From positions 82,108,757 to 82,172,756 of the forward strand of contig NC_080546.1 in the NCBI RefSeq assembly GCF_028640845.1: a stretch of 64,000 nt of DNA, in the 5' to 3' direction. The notes under the pieces are model-generated. The model worked only from the letters and a program-made list of their open reading frames with translations, did not search any database and had not been told where the DNA came from. The DNA is from Ahaetulla prasina. Taxonomy: Eukaryota > Chordata > Lepidosauria > Squamata > Colubridae. Shown one piece after another: positions 9,539 to 20,156 of this stretch. The position numbers were made by a program, and so were the translations under genes. Positions within the stretch are counted from its first letter, which is position 1, and every line of letters begins with the position of its first letter.

Positions 9539-10121
9539 GATGGCTAACCATTTTGCCATTGCATGCCGGGGGGGGGCAGGGGGGTTGCACAGACCCATAA
9601 TCTTATGTGCCCCATGCATGTGTGCACGACCCCCCTGCTCTTGGCATGCGATGGCCCAGTAGGCCCGTTTTTCACTCTCACCTGGCTCCAGAGCCTTTCT
9701 AGGAGTTTGGGGGGGGGGTGAAAACGGCCTTCCCCCCCTCCACCAGAGATCCTCTGGAGGCCGAAAATGGCCCATTTGTCAACTTGCTGTCCCCAGCCTC
9801 CAGAGACTCTCTAGGAGTCTGGGGAGGGTGAAAACGGCCTTCCTCATGCCTCCTGTTTGCAAACGAGCTGTTTTTGGCCTCTGGAGGACCTCCACAGGGT
9901 GGGGAAGGCCGTCTTTGCCCCCCCAGATTCCTAGAGAGGCTCTGGAGCCAGGTGAGAGAGAAAAACGGGCCTTCCCCACCACTACCCCGAGGCGCTCTGG
10001 AGGTAGGAAACAGCTTGTTTCACTACTTCTGGTGGCCCAGAAGGCCTGAAAATCAGCTGGCCGGTGCTGATATGGCTACACATGCCACCTGTGGCACATG
10101 TGCCATAGGTTCACCATCACG
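9539..10121 (+). mobile_element. hAT-type element, GTGATGGC family
   Basis: Starts near GATGGCTAACCATTTTG and ends CATAGGTTCACCATCAC, as at 57692-58082. Flanks TGGTAGAG and GGGTATAG agree at 6 of 8 positions, an eroded TSD. The interior holds GC-rich inverted segments around AGAGGCTCTGGAGCCAGG. The exact ends are uncertain by a few bases. Confidence 0.65.
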
Positions 10122-10185
10122 GGTATAGGGTCTTCTGCTTGGACAAGAAGACCTCCGAGGTCTCTTCCAACTCTGTTATTCTTCT
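10122..10185 (+). repeat. CR1 LINE 3' untranslated end, right part
   Basis: Contains GACAAGAAGACCTCCGAGGT and CTTCCAACTCTGTTATTCT, the classical CR1 3' end also present at 31970-32020 and, inverted, at 13566, 14359 and 36815. Confidence 0.7.
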
Positions 10186-10248
10186 AAAGGACATTTACTT
10201 GTGGAAAAAATGGTTAGTTTCATACCTCAAAACAAAAACATATATCTA

Positions 10249-10543
10249 CCGTGTTTCCCCAAAAATAAAACACTGTCTTATATTTTTCTGAACTCTGAAA
10301 TAAGCGCTTGGCCTTATTTTTGAGGAGGTCTTATTATTTTGGGGCGTGTGGAGAAAGGTGGGGCTCCTTTTCCCATCTTACCTGATTTCCAATTCTCTCT
10401 CCCTAACCTTAACCAGAGGAAATGGCAAGGACTGGCTGTGCATGCGGTTAAATATTTTCGGGGAGGGCTTATTTTCAGGAGAGGGCTTATTTTCAGGGGG
10501 AGGGCTAATTATCTGGTAAGATCTTATTTGGAGGGAAACACGG
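10249..10543 (+). mobile_element. Tc1/mariner-like non-autonomous element (family M2, 295 bp)
   Basis: Inverted ends CCGTGTTTCCCC (left) and GGAGGGAAACACGG (right), with TA on both sides (10247-10248 and 10544-10545). The interior has CTTATTATTTTGGGGCGTGT. The same element is at 43858 (split by a SINE) and 56821 (inverted). Confidence 0.7.
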
Positions 10544-10555
10544 TATCTAGATCTA

Positions 10556-10593
10556 GATCTAGATCTAAATCTATCTATCTATATCTGTCTATC

Positions 10594-10631
<38 letters not shown>

Positions 10632-10679
10632 ATCTATCTATATCTATGTCTGTCTGTCTGTCTGTCTGTCTCTCTCATC

Positions 10680-10711
<32 letters not shown>

Positions 10712-10990
10712 CATCTCTATCTCTATCTATCTGTCTGTCTGTCTGTCTGTCTGTCTACCTACCATATATCTATATCTATATCTATGTCTATGTCTATGTC
10801 TGTCTATGTCTATGTCTATGTCTATGTCTGTCTGTCCGTCCATCCATCCATCCATCCATCCATCCATCCATCCATCCATCCATCCATCTCTATCTCTATC
10901 TCTATCTCTATCTCTATCTCTATCTCTATCTCTATCTCTATCTCTATCTCTATCTCTATCTCTATCTCTAGCTCTAGCTCTATCTCTATC

Positions 10991-11022
<32 letters not shown>

Positions 11023-11201
11023 ATCTATCTTTCTCTATCTCTATCTATCTCTATCTATATCTCTATCCATCTCTATCCATCCATCCATCCATCCATCTCT
11101 ATCTCTATCTCTATCTCTATCTCTATCTCTATCTCTATCTCTATCTCTATCTCTATCTCTATCTCTATCTCTATCTCTATCTATCTCTATCTCTATCTCT
11201 A

Positions 11202-11233
<32 letters not shown>

Positions 11234-11440
11234 CCTACCATATATCTATATCTATGTCTATGTCTATGTCTGTCTATGTCTATGTCTATGTCTATGTCTA
11301 TGTCTATGTCTATGTCTATGTCTATGTCTGTCTGTCCGTCCGTCCATCCATCCATCCATCTATCTCTATCTCTATCTCTATCTCTATCTCTATCTCTATC
11401 TCTATCTCTATCTCTATCTCTATCTCTATCTCTATCTCTC

Positions 11441-11492
<52 letters not shown>

Positions 11493-11545
11493 ATCAATCT
11501 ATATCTATATCTATGTCTGTCTGTCTATCTATCTTATCTATGGTT
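10556..11545. repeat. Compound tetra/hexanucleotide microsatellite, about 1 kb
   Basis: Blocks of TATC, CTGT (GACA), CTC, CATC, TATGTC and long TATCTC hexamer runs. The block order CTGT run, ACCTACCATATATC, TATGTC run, CCGTCCATC run, TATCTC run occurs twice, at about 10735 and 11207, giving a higher-order period near 475 bp. Long open frames on both strands (Ser-Leu, Ile-Ser, Arg-Asp repeats) follow from the repeat. Confidence 0.95.
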
Positions 11546-12140
11546 ATGTTTTTATTTCTTTATTTCTTTTATTCCTTTCTTGTTTAGGTTGAGTTCGGCA
11601 ATCGTGTAAATGTTATAAATAAATAAATTAATTAATAAGCAAGGAATAAAATAAGCCTGACTTTAAAAGGGAAGGAAATTACTGAATCTGAAAACTTGGT
11701 GGCTACTTGCCAGTGCAGCTAATTTTAAAGTGGAGGAATAGGGGATCTAATGCATTAAATCACTTGTCTTTTACCGGATTAAAGATTACTTGTAATCTCA
11801 ATTGCTCCCCTCCCATAAAGCGCATTGCACATACATTGGTCCTAAAGATGGCTTGGATTCATCGGACGGCTCTTCCTATTCTTACAAAGTATAAGTTTCC
11901 AAAATCTGGAAGCCAGAATGAGATCAGATCAGTTCCTGAAAATAATTTGGAAGAAATGCTTTGGACCTTGAGTGAGGTCCAAAGCATTGTGAGGTGAAGT
12001 CCAATTTGGTCTTCGTCAGAAAACTCTGGATATAGTTGGAAAGAAGGTGCTTATACAGAATAGAATGGAATGGATTGTAATGGAATAGAATTGAATAAGA
12101 AAAGGAAGGGAATGGAAGGGAAGGGAATTAAAATAGAATA
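11546..12140. other. No recognised feature
   Basis: AT-rich sequence. A small hairpin lies near 11957-11985 (TGCTTTGGACCT with AGGTCCAAAGCA). From about 12055 the sequence degenerates towards the GAATA pentamers of the next element. Confidence 0.45.
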
Positions 12141-13506
12141 GAATAAAAGAGAGTAAAGTAGAATAGAATAGAATAGAATAGAATAGAATAGAATAGAATA
12201 GAATAGAATAGAATAGAATTTAGAATTTAGAATTTAGAATTTTTTTATTGGCTAAGTGTGATTGGACACACAAGGAATTTGTCTTGGTGCATATGCTCTC
12301 AGTGTACATAAAAGAAAAGATACCTTCATCAAGGTACAACATTTACAACACAATTGATGGTCAATATATCAATATAAATCATAAGGATTGCCAGCAACAA
12401 GTTATAATCATACAGTCATAAGTGGAAAGAGATTGGTAATGGGAACTATGAAACGATTAATAGTAGTGCAGATTCAGTAAATAGTCTGACAGTGTTGAGG
12501 GAATTATTTGTTTAGCAGAGTGATGGCCTTCGGGAAAAAACTGTTCTTGTGTCTAGTTGTTCTGTGTGCAGTGCTCTATAGCGTCGTTTTGAGGGTAGGA
12601 GTTGAAACAGTTTATGTCCAGGATGCGAGGGATCTGTAAATATTTTCACGGCCCTCTTCTTGATTCGTGCAGTATACAGGTCCTCAATGGAAGGCAGGTT
12701 GGTAGCAATTATTTTTTCTGCAGTTCTAATTATCCTCTGAAGTCTGTGTTTTTCTTGTTGGGTTGCAGAACCGAACCAGACAGTTATAGAGGTGCAAATG
12801 ACAGACTCAATAATTCCTCTGTAGAATTGGATCAGCAGCTCCTTGGGCAGTTTGAGCTTACTGAGTTGGCACAGAAAGAACATTCTTTGTTGTCCTTTTT
12901 TAATGATGTTTTTGGTGTTAGCTGTCCATTTGAGATCTTGCGATATGATAGAACTCAGAAATTTGAAGGTTTCTACTGTTGATACTGTGTTGTCAAGTAT
13001 TGTGAGAGGTGGAAGTATGGAAGGGTTTCTCCTAAAGTCTACCACCATTTCTACGGTTTTGAGTGTGTTCAGTTCCAGATTGTTTTGGTTGCACCACAAG
13101 GCTAGTCGTTCGACCTCTCGTCTATATGCGGATTCGTCATTGTCTCGAATGAGACCAATCACTGTTGTGTCATCTGCAAACTTCAGTAGCTTAACAGATG
13201 GATCATTGGAGATGCAGTCATTGGTATACAGAGAGAAGAGAAGTGGGGAGAGCACACAGCCTTGGGGGGCCCCTGTGCTAATTGTACAGGTATTTGATGT
13301 GATCTTGTTTAGCTTCACCTGCTGCTTCCTGTTTGTTAGGAAGCTTGTGATCCACTTACAAGTCTGTTCCGGTACCTGTAGCTGGTTTAGCTTAGTTAGA
13401 AGAATGTCTGGAATGATGGTATTGAATGCTGAACTAAAGTCTACAAAAAGGACCCTTGCATAGGTCTTTGGAGACTCAAGATGTTGTAGGATGTAGTGCA
13501 GAGCAT
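12141..13506 (-). mobile_element. 5'-truncated LINE (L2/CR1 group) with (AATAG)n tail
   Basis: On the minus strand: reverse-transcriptase coding sequence (13502-12512), a 3' untranslated region (12511-12223) ending CACACTTAGCCAATAAAAAA, and a pentamer tail (12222-12141). Its 5' truncation point abuts a second (AATAG)n tract belonging to a CR1 end. Copies of the 3' part lie at 5239, 54662, 60479 and 63448. Confidence 0.8.
12512..13502 (-). CDS. LINE reverse transcriptase, partial ORF2
   Basis: The frame is open for about 330 codons from the truncation point to the stop. On the minus strand it shows FVDFSSAFNT (RT motif with the first catalytic Asp), then TGAPQGCVLSPLLF, then LKFADDTTVIGL with the catalytic DD at about 13175-13170, and a C-terminal region with FYRGIIESVICTSITVWFG and DPSHPGHKLF. 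The order is that of L2/CR1-group LINEs. The N-terminal endonuclease is missing, so this is a dead-on-arrival copy, but the absence of stops over about 990 bp suggests a young insertion. No native start codon is present. The 63753-63977 frame is the same C-terminus in another copy. Confidence 0.8.
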
Positions 13507-13597
13507 ATAGAATAGAATAGAATAGAATAGAATAGAATAGAATAGAATAGAATAGAATAGAATAGGAGCTGGAGGGGACCTTGGAGGTCTTCTAGTC
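13507..13597 (-). repeat. CR1 3' end with (AATAG)n tail, left part
   Basis: A pentamer tract (13508-13565) is followed by GGGGACCTTGGAGGTCTTCT and AGTC, the reverse complement of the CR1 3' end. Split by the hAT element that follows. Confidence 0.75.
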
Positions 13598-14358
13598 CAG
13601 CGGTCACCAACTGGTGGTCCATGGACCACTGGCGGTCCGTGAGAAAATTTTGGTGGTCCCCAGAAAAATTATTCACATTTTTTTATATTGCACTAAATCA
13701 GGGGTCCTCAAATTACGGCCCCTGGGCGGATACGTGCAATGAACGCTTGTGTTCCTGGAGACAGCGTCCCCCTTTAGGGTCTTTTTGTGTGGGTTGGGGT
13801 CTGCTTCAGCCTCCTGATGTGAGACTTTGGGCGAAGGCTGGAGGGAAGTGCCACCGGTGGTGAAGAGCCGGAGGGCCTTGTTCCAGTGGGACTGCATCAT
13901 GGCCTGGAACTGGCTGACCATCTCAGCCCACTGAACCTCCAGGTGCCGGTACCTGGCCTTTCACTCCTGCAGGTCTTCCCCACTGCTTGGAAAGTCTATG
14001 CTCCTAGTCCTCAGTGAGATGATTCTGCTGAATCTCCTTCTCGGTCAGATCCAATTTGAACTGAGCTGTTTTGCCAACTCTTTCTCATGGTGGCTGCTTA
14101 GTTCCAACAACTGCTTCCTGTTGGGGCCCTAAGGAGCCTGGGCAGGCAGGGGAGGAGTGGGTAGGAGGGGAGGGGCGAGTAGAGGCCAGCGAGGCACCCC
14201 TCGACGTGAGTGACATCAAGTTGGTCATGGCCACCCAGTCACATGACCACCTAGCCACACCCACCCAGCTGGTCATTAAATAGATCATATTAGTGGTCCA
14301 TGGGATTTAAAATTATGAATTTAGTGGTCCCTGAAGTCCGAAAAGTTGGTGACCCCTG
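13598..14358. mobile_element. Non-autonomous hAT-type element (761 bp)
   Basis: Terminal inverted repeats CAGCGGTCACCAACT (13598-13612) and AGTTGGTGACCCCTG (14344-14358) match at 14 of 15 positions. Perfect 8-bp TSD TTCTAGTC at 13590-13597 and 14359-14366. Near 13699 an internal CAGGGGTCCTCAAATTACGG looks like one end of another Charlie-like hAT element, but no partner end is visible. No transposase frame. Confidence 0.92.
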
Positions 14359-14410
14359 TTCTAGTCCAACCCCCTGCTCAAGCAGGATTCTGTATGCCAC
14401 TTCAGGGAGG
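14359..14410 (-). repeat. CR1 3' end, right part
   Basis: After the TSD copy, CCAACCCCCTGCTCAAGCAG continues the CR1 3' end interrupted at 13597, confirming that the hAT insertion is younger than the CR1 copy. Confidence 0.7.
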
Positions 14411-15043
14411 TGTCTGCCCTGTCTTTTCTTGACTGATGTTTCTGTTGTGGTGCTGTTGTTTCTTAGATCCAGAAAACATTCAGAAAATCTTAAAACAAAG
14501 GTGAGCAACAGGTGCCCTTCAGATCTTTCGGACCAAAACTCATAGCAGTTCTGATAGAAAATGAAATGTTGGCCCCACATCCCTTTCTCTGCATTTCTCT
14601 GTTTGCCACGTACACAGGAAATCTTCTGTTTTTCCTTGTTTGTTCCCTTGTTTTACGTTCGCTTTGTTCAAACTTCCTTTTTCATTCTTTGTTTTTTTAC
14701 GGTTGTCAGAGTGGCTGACGTGGCGAGATAGGCAGCAAATGAATTGAATTAATAATAGTAACAATTTAATATCCTTCTTAAAAGGATAATGATTCTGTGA
14801 GATTCTAAAGAAGCCAAGCTTCTTTAGAATATTTTTCCCATATGTTTCGTATACATTGTACATTGCTATCCTACACCCTGAGAGCTTTAGTGATAAAAAA
14901 TATTTAGCAGAGCAAATTCTTTGGACAAAAAATTGCCCAAACCTTAATTTATACAGAAGAAAATCCAGGGTTCAGATATCTAGTGGGATGAAAATGCCCA
15001 TAAAAATGCTGCAATTTTCCCATACAACATAATGTCCTCCATA
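14411..15043. other. No recognised feature
   Basis: No coding frame of interest. GCCCTTCAGATCTTTCGGAC near 14512 vaguely resembles a widespread amniote interspersed repeat, but the match is too short to call. Short A/T-rich inverted stretches occur near 14800-14830. Confidence 0.4.
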
Positions 15044-15053
15044 TATCAAGTAT

Positions 15054-15518
15054 AATAAAAGTGCATATAGTCAAGGCTATGGTTTTCCCAGTTGCAATGT
15101 ATGGCTGTGAAAGTTGGACCATAAGAAAGGCTGAGTGCCAAAGAATTGAGGCCTTTGAACTCTGGTGCTGGAGAAGACTCCTGCGAGTCCCTTGGACTGC
15201 AAGGCAAACAAACAAGTCAGTCCTAGAGGAGATCAACCCTGACTGCTCTTTAGAAGGCCCGATATTGAAGATGAAACTCAAAGACTTTGGCCACCTAATG
15301 AGAAGGAAGGACTCACTGGAGAAGAGCCTAATGCTGGGAAAGATTGAGGGCAAAAGAAGAATGGGACGACAGAGAATGGGATGGCTGGACGGAGTCACTG
15401 AAGCAGTAGGCATGAGCTTAAATGGACTCCAGAGGATGGTAGAGGATAGGAAGGTCTGGAGAAACATTGTCTATGGGGTCGCGATAGGTCGGACACGACT
15501 TCACAACTAACAGCAACA
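15054..15518 (+). mobile_element. 5'-truncated Bov-B (RTE) LINE
   Basis: Carries the Bov-B ORF2 C-terminus and ends GGTCGGACACGACTTCACAA then a short CAACAA tail. Target-site duplications ATATCAAGTAT (15043-15053) and ATATCAGGTAT (15519-15529) differ by one base. The 465-bp insert has no internal stop in the coding part, so it appears fairly young. Confidence 0.9.
15061..15510 (+). CDS. Bov-B LINE ORF2, C-terminal fragment
   Basis: An open frame of 149 codons. Recognisable motifs in order: FPVAMYGCESWT, IEAFELWCWRRLLRVPWT, RQTNKSVLEEI, FGHLMRRKDSLEKSLMLGKI, MGRQRMGWLDGV, VWRNIVYGVAIGRTRL. These are the standard C-terminal motifs of Bov-B/RTE ORF2, after the reverse transcriptase. The endonuclease and catalytic RT parts are missing through 5' truncation, so it is inactive. 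The methionine at 15061 is incidental. Bov-B is well known for horizontal spread between squamates and ruminants; this copy says nothing about direction. Confidence 0.92.
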   Translation: MHIVKAMVFPVAMYGCESWTIRKAECQRIEAFELWCWRRLLRVPWTARQTNKSVLEEINPDCSLEGPILKMKLKDFGHLMRRKDSLEKSLMLGKIEGKRRMGRQRMGWLDGVTEAVGMSLNGLQRMVEDRKVWRNIVYGVAIGRTRLHN

Positions 15519-15529
15519 ATATCAGGTAT

Positions 15530-16539
15530 GCTTGCTAATCTGATATATCTTTCTTGGAAGTACCCTGTCCCCTAACTCCATTCCTAGTTTAGTCACAATA
15601 TTTCTGCTGCTGAAGCCTTCGATTTTGCCTCCCACATTTTAGTCATAAATGTAGAATGCAAACAAACTGAACGGGAGGTCCCTGGAAATAAATATGAATT
15701 TTATAAGCTTCTACCAGATATAATGATGGAGGAAAAACCATTTGTTGTTGTTGTTTTAAAAAAGATATTAGCCTTGTGTAGTGAAATTTTGTGGGAAAGA
15801 TAACTTCATTTTGGAGCATTAGCTAAATTTTTTTATCAAAGCCATTGAAGTCCCAATTCTTCTCTCGGCCACGAAAGCGTCAAACCAAACATAGAAGTTC
15901 TTTTTTGTTTAGAGAAAATGGGAAGAGAGACAGGAAATAAAAAAAATACTTGAACTTGTAGTGGAGAGTGTTGATGGACAGGTAATAGAAGAGAACTGGA
16001 AAGCAGACGAGAATATTTTAAGCATCGAAGACTATAGAGGGAATTGAAAGGCGCATAAGTAAAAAGAAAAAAAAAGAGAGAGATGTTTTTGGGCTCCAAC
16101 TTCATGACTGCAACACAGACAAACGGTTAATATTTAATAATAAAAAGTTACATTCAAAATTAGCTTCCCTTCAGCTGCATGCTTGGGAAAAGGGCGAGAG
16201 TAAATTGCCTGCATATCTGAAGGAAAGACAGTTCTAAGTTTCCTAGTTTTATAGTCTTGTAGCCTGCAAGGAGCTGCTATAATATTTAATCTGAGACACA
16301 ACACTTTGACAATGATCGGGGTAGCAACCAGGCCTTTTCTGTGTGAATGGCTACATAGAAAAACCATTGGACATCAATATCCAGCACACAACCATATTTC
16401 CTCCTCTGGGGTTGATTTAATAAAATGGGTAGTCCACTGAAGAGTTATTCGATTTAACTAAGTAAAATTATTAAGCAGGGAGTTAAAAGGGCACGTATTT
16501 TTGATCGTAATGATTTGATGTGGCATTAGGAAACAAAAC
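15530..16539. other. No recognised feature
   Basis: AT-rich, apparently unique sequence. I see no coding frame, element ends or tandem structure. Confidence 0.5.
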
Positions 16540-16824
16540 CAGGGGTGAAATCCAGCAGGTTCTGACAGGTTCTGGAGAACCGGTAGTGGAAATTTTGAGT
16601 AGTTCAGAGAACCGGCAAATACCACTTCTGGCTGGTCCCAGAGTGGGGAGGGAATGCAGATTTTGCAATATCCTTCCCCCAAGAGTGGGCAGGGAATGGG
16701 GACTTTACAGTATCCTTCCCCTGGAATTGGGTGGGAATGGAGATTTTGCAGTATACTTCCCCTGCCACGCCCACCAAGCCACGCCCACAGAACCGGTAGT
16801 AAAAAAAATTGAATTCCACCACTG
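16540..16824 (+). mobile_element. hAT-type element, GAAATCC family
   Basis: Left end CAGGGGTGAAATCCAGCAGG, right end TTGAATTCCACCACTG, same interior as 4068-4294 but with the core segment repeated (TATCCTTCCCC occurs three times). Flanking octamers AACAAAAC and ACTTAAAC share 5 of 8 bases, so the TSD is eroded or absent. Confidence 0.75.
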
Positions 16825-17150
16825 ACTTAAACATAATGAGTCAATTGGAATTAGGATGGATTTCCATCGGTCTGATATTTGTATTGAAAGCAACTCTTAA
16901 CCTAAAGTTTGAAGATGTCTTTTTTGCTTTCAGTAATTCCTGAAGATTGCAAAATATTTTCCTTCAGTTCCCAAAGTTTGTAAAATATTATTGAAAGTGT
17001 ATTTCAAAATTCTATGTTATTGAAAATATCTATGTTAAGAGAACGTTAAAGAAAAAGATGTATTAGCTGAAAGAAAAAAAATAAGAGTTTTAAAAAGGAT
17101 CTATATAATAAGAAAAAAATATTCTATGAGGGAAACTTGGAGGGAGTGAT
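16825..17150. other. No recognised feature
   Basis: AT-rich sequence between two hAT elements. Confidence 0.4.
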
Positions 17151-17653
17151 CCGAGGTGAAATCCAGCAGCTTCTGACAGGTTATGGAGAACCGGTAGCAG
17201 AATATATAATTTTTTTTATTCAAAAAGTTTTACAGAAAATTTCCCCCCCCCTTTCTCCCCCTCCGCTCCCCCCTCCCTTCACAACCCCCCTCCCCCCCCG
17301 ACTTCCCGGAACGAGCACAAGGTATAGTTAAAAATAAAACAAACATATGCTAAAAAAAATTCGTCCCAACTTAATTATACCCCTACAATCATCAATTCCT
17401 AACTTCCCCCGAAAACAATCAAAAATAATACATCATAATCATTCAAAAACAGTCTGATAACTCTTAGTCTGATATCTACTTTGAATATAGTCCGGTAGCA
17501 GAAATTTTGAGTAGTTCAGAGAACCGGCAAATTCCACCTCTGGCTGGCCCCAGAATGGGGTGGGAATGGGGATTTTGCAATATCCTTCCCCTGCCATGCC
17601 CACCAAGCCACGCTCATGGAACCGGTAGTAAAAAAAATTGAATTCCACTACTG
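17151..17653 (+). mobile_element. hAT-type element, GAAATCC family, split by an L1 end
   Basis: Left part 17151-17202 (GAGGTGAAATCCAGCAGC, AACCGGTAGCAG), right part 17492-17653 ending TTGAATTCCACTACTG. Removing the L1 insert restores an element collinear with 4068-4294. No clear 8-bp TSD remains. Confidence 0.75.
17203..17491 (-). mobile_element. L1 3' end insertion (289 bp)
   Basis: Flanked by a perfect 12-bp TSD CCGGTAGCAGAA (17191-17202 and 17492-17503). A T-run then TTCAAAAAGTTTTACAGAAA and a C-rich polypyrimidine tract form the reverse complement of an A-tailed, purine-rich L1 3' end. Heavily 5'-truncated. Confidence 0.85.
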
Positions 17654-17850
17654 TGTGGCACCCAGGGTTCTATGACATCCTATTTAGGCATATTTTTGAG
17701 GCTGGGCGCATGCACAGAAAGTGCATGTGCAAGCAAAGCACATGCGCGAAAAGCTGGGCGCCAGCAAAGCGCATGTGCGGAAGGCCGGGCGCATGCACGC
17801 GCTCACGTTTGCAAACCTCTAGAGAAAGTAAGCGAATACCACCCCTGTTC
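17654..17850 (-). mobile_element. hAT-type fragment
   Basis: CCTATTTAGGCATATTTTTG and GGCTGGGCGCATGCACAG correspond, inverted, to the interior of the complete element at 60591-60845. The right end reads AATACCACCCCTG. The left end is missing. Confidence 0.5.
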
Positions 17851-18596
17851 ATAATGGGGTTGTATCAGAGGTTTGGCCAGGCTCTAGACAACATGGAAGA
17901 TTCTAGTCAACCAAGCTCTGAAACTAGAAATGTACGGGGGGGGGGGAAGCAAAGCCGCCGTATGAAACAGATAATGTGGTTGCGCATTGATAGATTATGG
18001 AATGTGCTCACATGTGGAACTGCAGCCTAAGCACTTTAAGCATGGCTCCAAGCATGATTAATTCTGCATCATTTACGCATAAGCTTTTTCTCGGGGAACC
18101 GCTCGCCCAGCAAAGCATTTAACTTCTGCATGTTCAGATCGGTAATTTCAAAGCAGAAGGGGGAAAAAAGGAAATGCATTTGGGACAGTATCTCTCCTTT
18201 ACACACAGAAAACTGGTTTTCCCAATTACTCATTATGAAATCCACCTCTCTAATGGGAACAAGTTAAGCCGGTAAACTGCTCCTTCAGCAATTTGCATTC
18301 CCATCTAAATCCAGTTGTGACAATAAGATAAATCATGCATGGATACATCCAGGAAGCCAGATTAGAGGCAAATTAGAGTTCCTTCCCCAAGGCTAGATTG
18401 TACTATATGATTATGCTTGTTATGCAAGTCCTTTCTCGCTACGGTATTTCGGTAAGACTTGGGCCAAATCCATCATGAACTTACTTTTTTTAAAATTGAA
18501 TGAGACCATGCAAAAGGGGAAACTTGCAATCAATCGGGCTAAGCAGATTTGTTGAGTTGGCTATAACTCAGTGGCAACTAAATTAAGTCACACTGA
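17851..18596. other. No recognised feature
   Basis: Apparently unique sequence with no sustained frame. It contains a nine- to ten-base G run near 17936. Confidence 0.45.
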
Positions 18597-18604
18597 CTTC
18601 ATGG

Positions 18605-20148
18605 CAGCGGCGAAATGCTCCCAGTTCGGACCGGGTTGGCTGATCCAGTAGCGATGGTGGCGAGTGGTTCAGAGAACTAAATCTAAACTAAAGAAGCAAA
18701 AATCCTTGCCCCCCCCACCCATGACCACCCAATCACCCAGTCACCCGCTTGCCTGCTTGCCGCTTCTTTTAAAAAATGCTTTTAAAAGGTTAAAAAAGAC
18801 TCTGACGATCACAGCTGAGCTGCCTGATCATCAGAGCCTTTTTTTTTACTTTTAAAAGCATTTTTTTGCAGAGCAAAATTTTTTATTTTCCATAATAATT
18901 CTACCTCTGCTTCTTTCACTCACTTCCTCTTCTTCGGCTGAAGAGGGGGAATTTCGAACCACTGGACAGCTGATTGTCGCTGTCTTAGCGGTCCAACACG
19001 ATCCAGAGGTTGGTGATCAAACAGATCACCTCCATTGCCAATGGAGCCAACCCTTTTAAAAGCATTTTTAATGACCTATTCGCCTGAACAGGTTGTAAAA
19101 AAAATGCTTTTAAAAGATTAAAAAAGGCTCTGATGATCACAGCTGAGCTGCCTGATAGTCAGAGCCTTTTTTTTACTTTTAAAAGCATTTTTAATGACCT
19201 ATTCGCCCTAACAGGTTGTAAAAAAATGCTTTTAAAAGATTAAAAAAAGGCTCTGATAATCACAGCTGAGCTGCCTGATAGTCAGAGCCTTTTTTTTAAC
19301 TTTTAAAAGCATTTTTAATGACCTATTCGCCCTAACAGGTTGTAAAAAAAATGCTTTTAAAAGATTAAAAAAGGCTCTGACGATCACAGCTGAGCTGCCT
19401 GATAGTCAGAGCTTTTTTTTTTACTTTTAAAAACATTTTAAAGACCTTTTCGGCTGAATAGGTTGTAAAAAATGCTTTTAAAAGATTAAAAAAGGCTGTG
19501 ACGATCACAGCTGAGCTGCCTGATAGTCAGAGCCTTTTCTTTACTTTTAAAAACATTTTAAAGACCTTTTCGGCTGAATAGGTTGTAAAAAAAATGCTTT
19601 TAAAAGATTAAAAATGGCTCTGATAATCACAGCTGAGCTGCCTGATAGTCAGAGCCTTTTTTTAACTTTTAAAAGCATTTTTAAAGACCTATTTGCCCGA
19701 ATAGGTTGTAAGAAATGCTTTTAAAAGGTAAAAAAGGCCTCTGTTGGTCATAACTGAGCTGCCTGATCGTCAGAGCCTTTTTTTTACTTTTAAAAGCATT
19801 TTTAATGACCTATTCGGCTGAATAGGTTGTAAAAAAACTTTTAAAAGGTTAAAAAAGGGCTCTGACGATCACAGCTGTGCCGCGTGATCATCAGAGCCTT
19901 TTTTTTATTTTTAAAATCATTTTTTTACAACCTATTTGGCCAAATAGGTTGTAAAAAAATGCTTTTAAAAGTAAAAAAAGATTGAACACCACAGCTGATC
20001 AATCCCCCCCCCTCCCGGTGCACTGTTCTACTTACTCCATGCCTCCTTTTGGCATGCACTGCGCACACCCGCACCTCACATTTGGTGTGTGGCGTGCACT
20101 GTGCGCAGCCAGCAAACTGGTAGTAAACTGGTTCAGATTTCACCACTG
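18605..20148 (+). mobile_element. Non-autonomous hAT-type element with internal minisatellite (1544 bp)
   Basis: Left end CAGCGGCGAAATGCTCCCAG, right end GTTCAGATTTCACCACTG. Perfect 8-bp TSD CTTCATGG at 18597-18604 and 20149-20156. Between the ends lies a palindromic tandem array (18765-19980), then a short unique part with GGCATGCACTGCGCAC. It shares its left end with the 513-bp element at 20542-21054, which lacks the array, so the array was gained within this family. No transposase frame. Confidence 0.92.
18765..19980. repeat. Palindromic minisatellite, unit about 122 bp
   Basis: Each unit has TGCTTTTAAAAG, GGCTCTGA, a centre ATCACAGCTGAGCTGCCTGA, TCAGAGCC, CTTTTAAAAGCA, then ACCTATTCG and a complementary AATAGGT. 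It can therefore fold as a long hairpin followed by a shorter one. The centre recurs at about 18815, 19141, 19262, 19385, 19509, 19632, 19753 and 19871; the last six intervals are 121-123 bp. The first interval is longer because a roughly 200-bp segment (18860-19065) intervenes. Confidence 0.9.
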
Positions 20149-20156
20149 CTTCATGG

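Noticed and set aside
10339..11609. Long open frames of Ser-Leu, Ile-Ser, Tyr-Leu or Arg-Asp repeats
   Set aside because: They are direct translations of tetra- and hexanucleotide repeats in several frames on both strands. The same applies to the frames at 2336, 21473-21934, 34504-34989, 38265-39292 and 62091-62663.
11957..11985. Small hairpin TGCTTTGGACCT with AGGTCCAAAGCA
   Set aside because: No poly-T, promoter or surrounding element; may be chance or a residue of a lost inverted repeat.
18765..19980. Regularly spaced repeats that could be mistaken for a CRISPR array
   Set aside because: The whole 122-bp unit is repeated, with no unique spacers, and it lies within a hAT element of a vertebrate-type genome.
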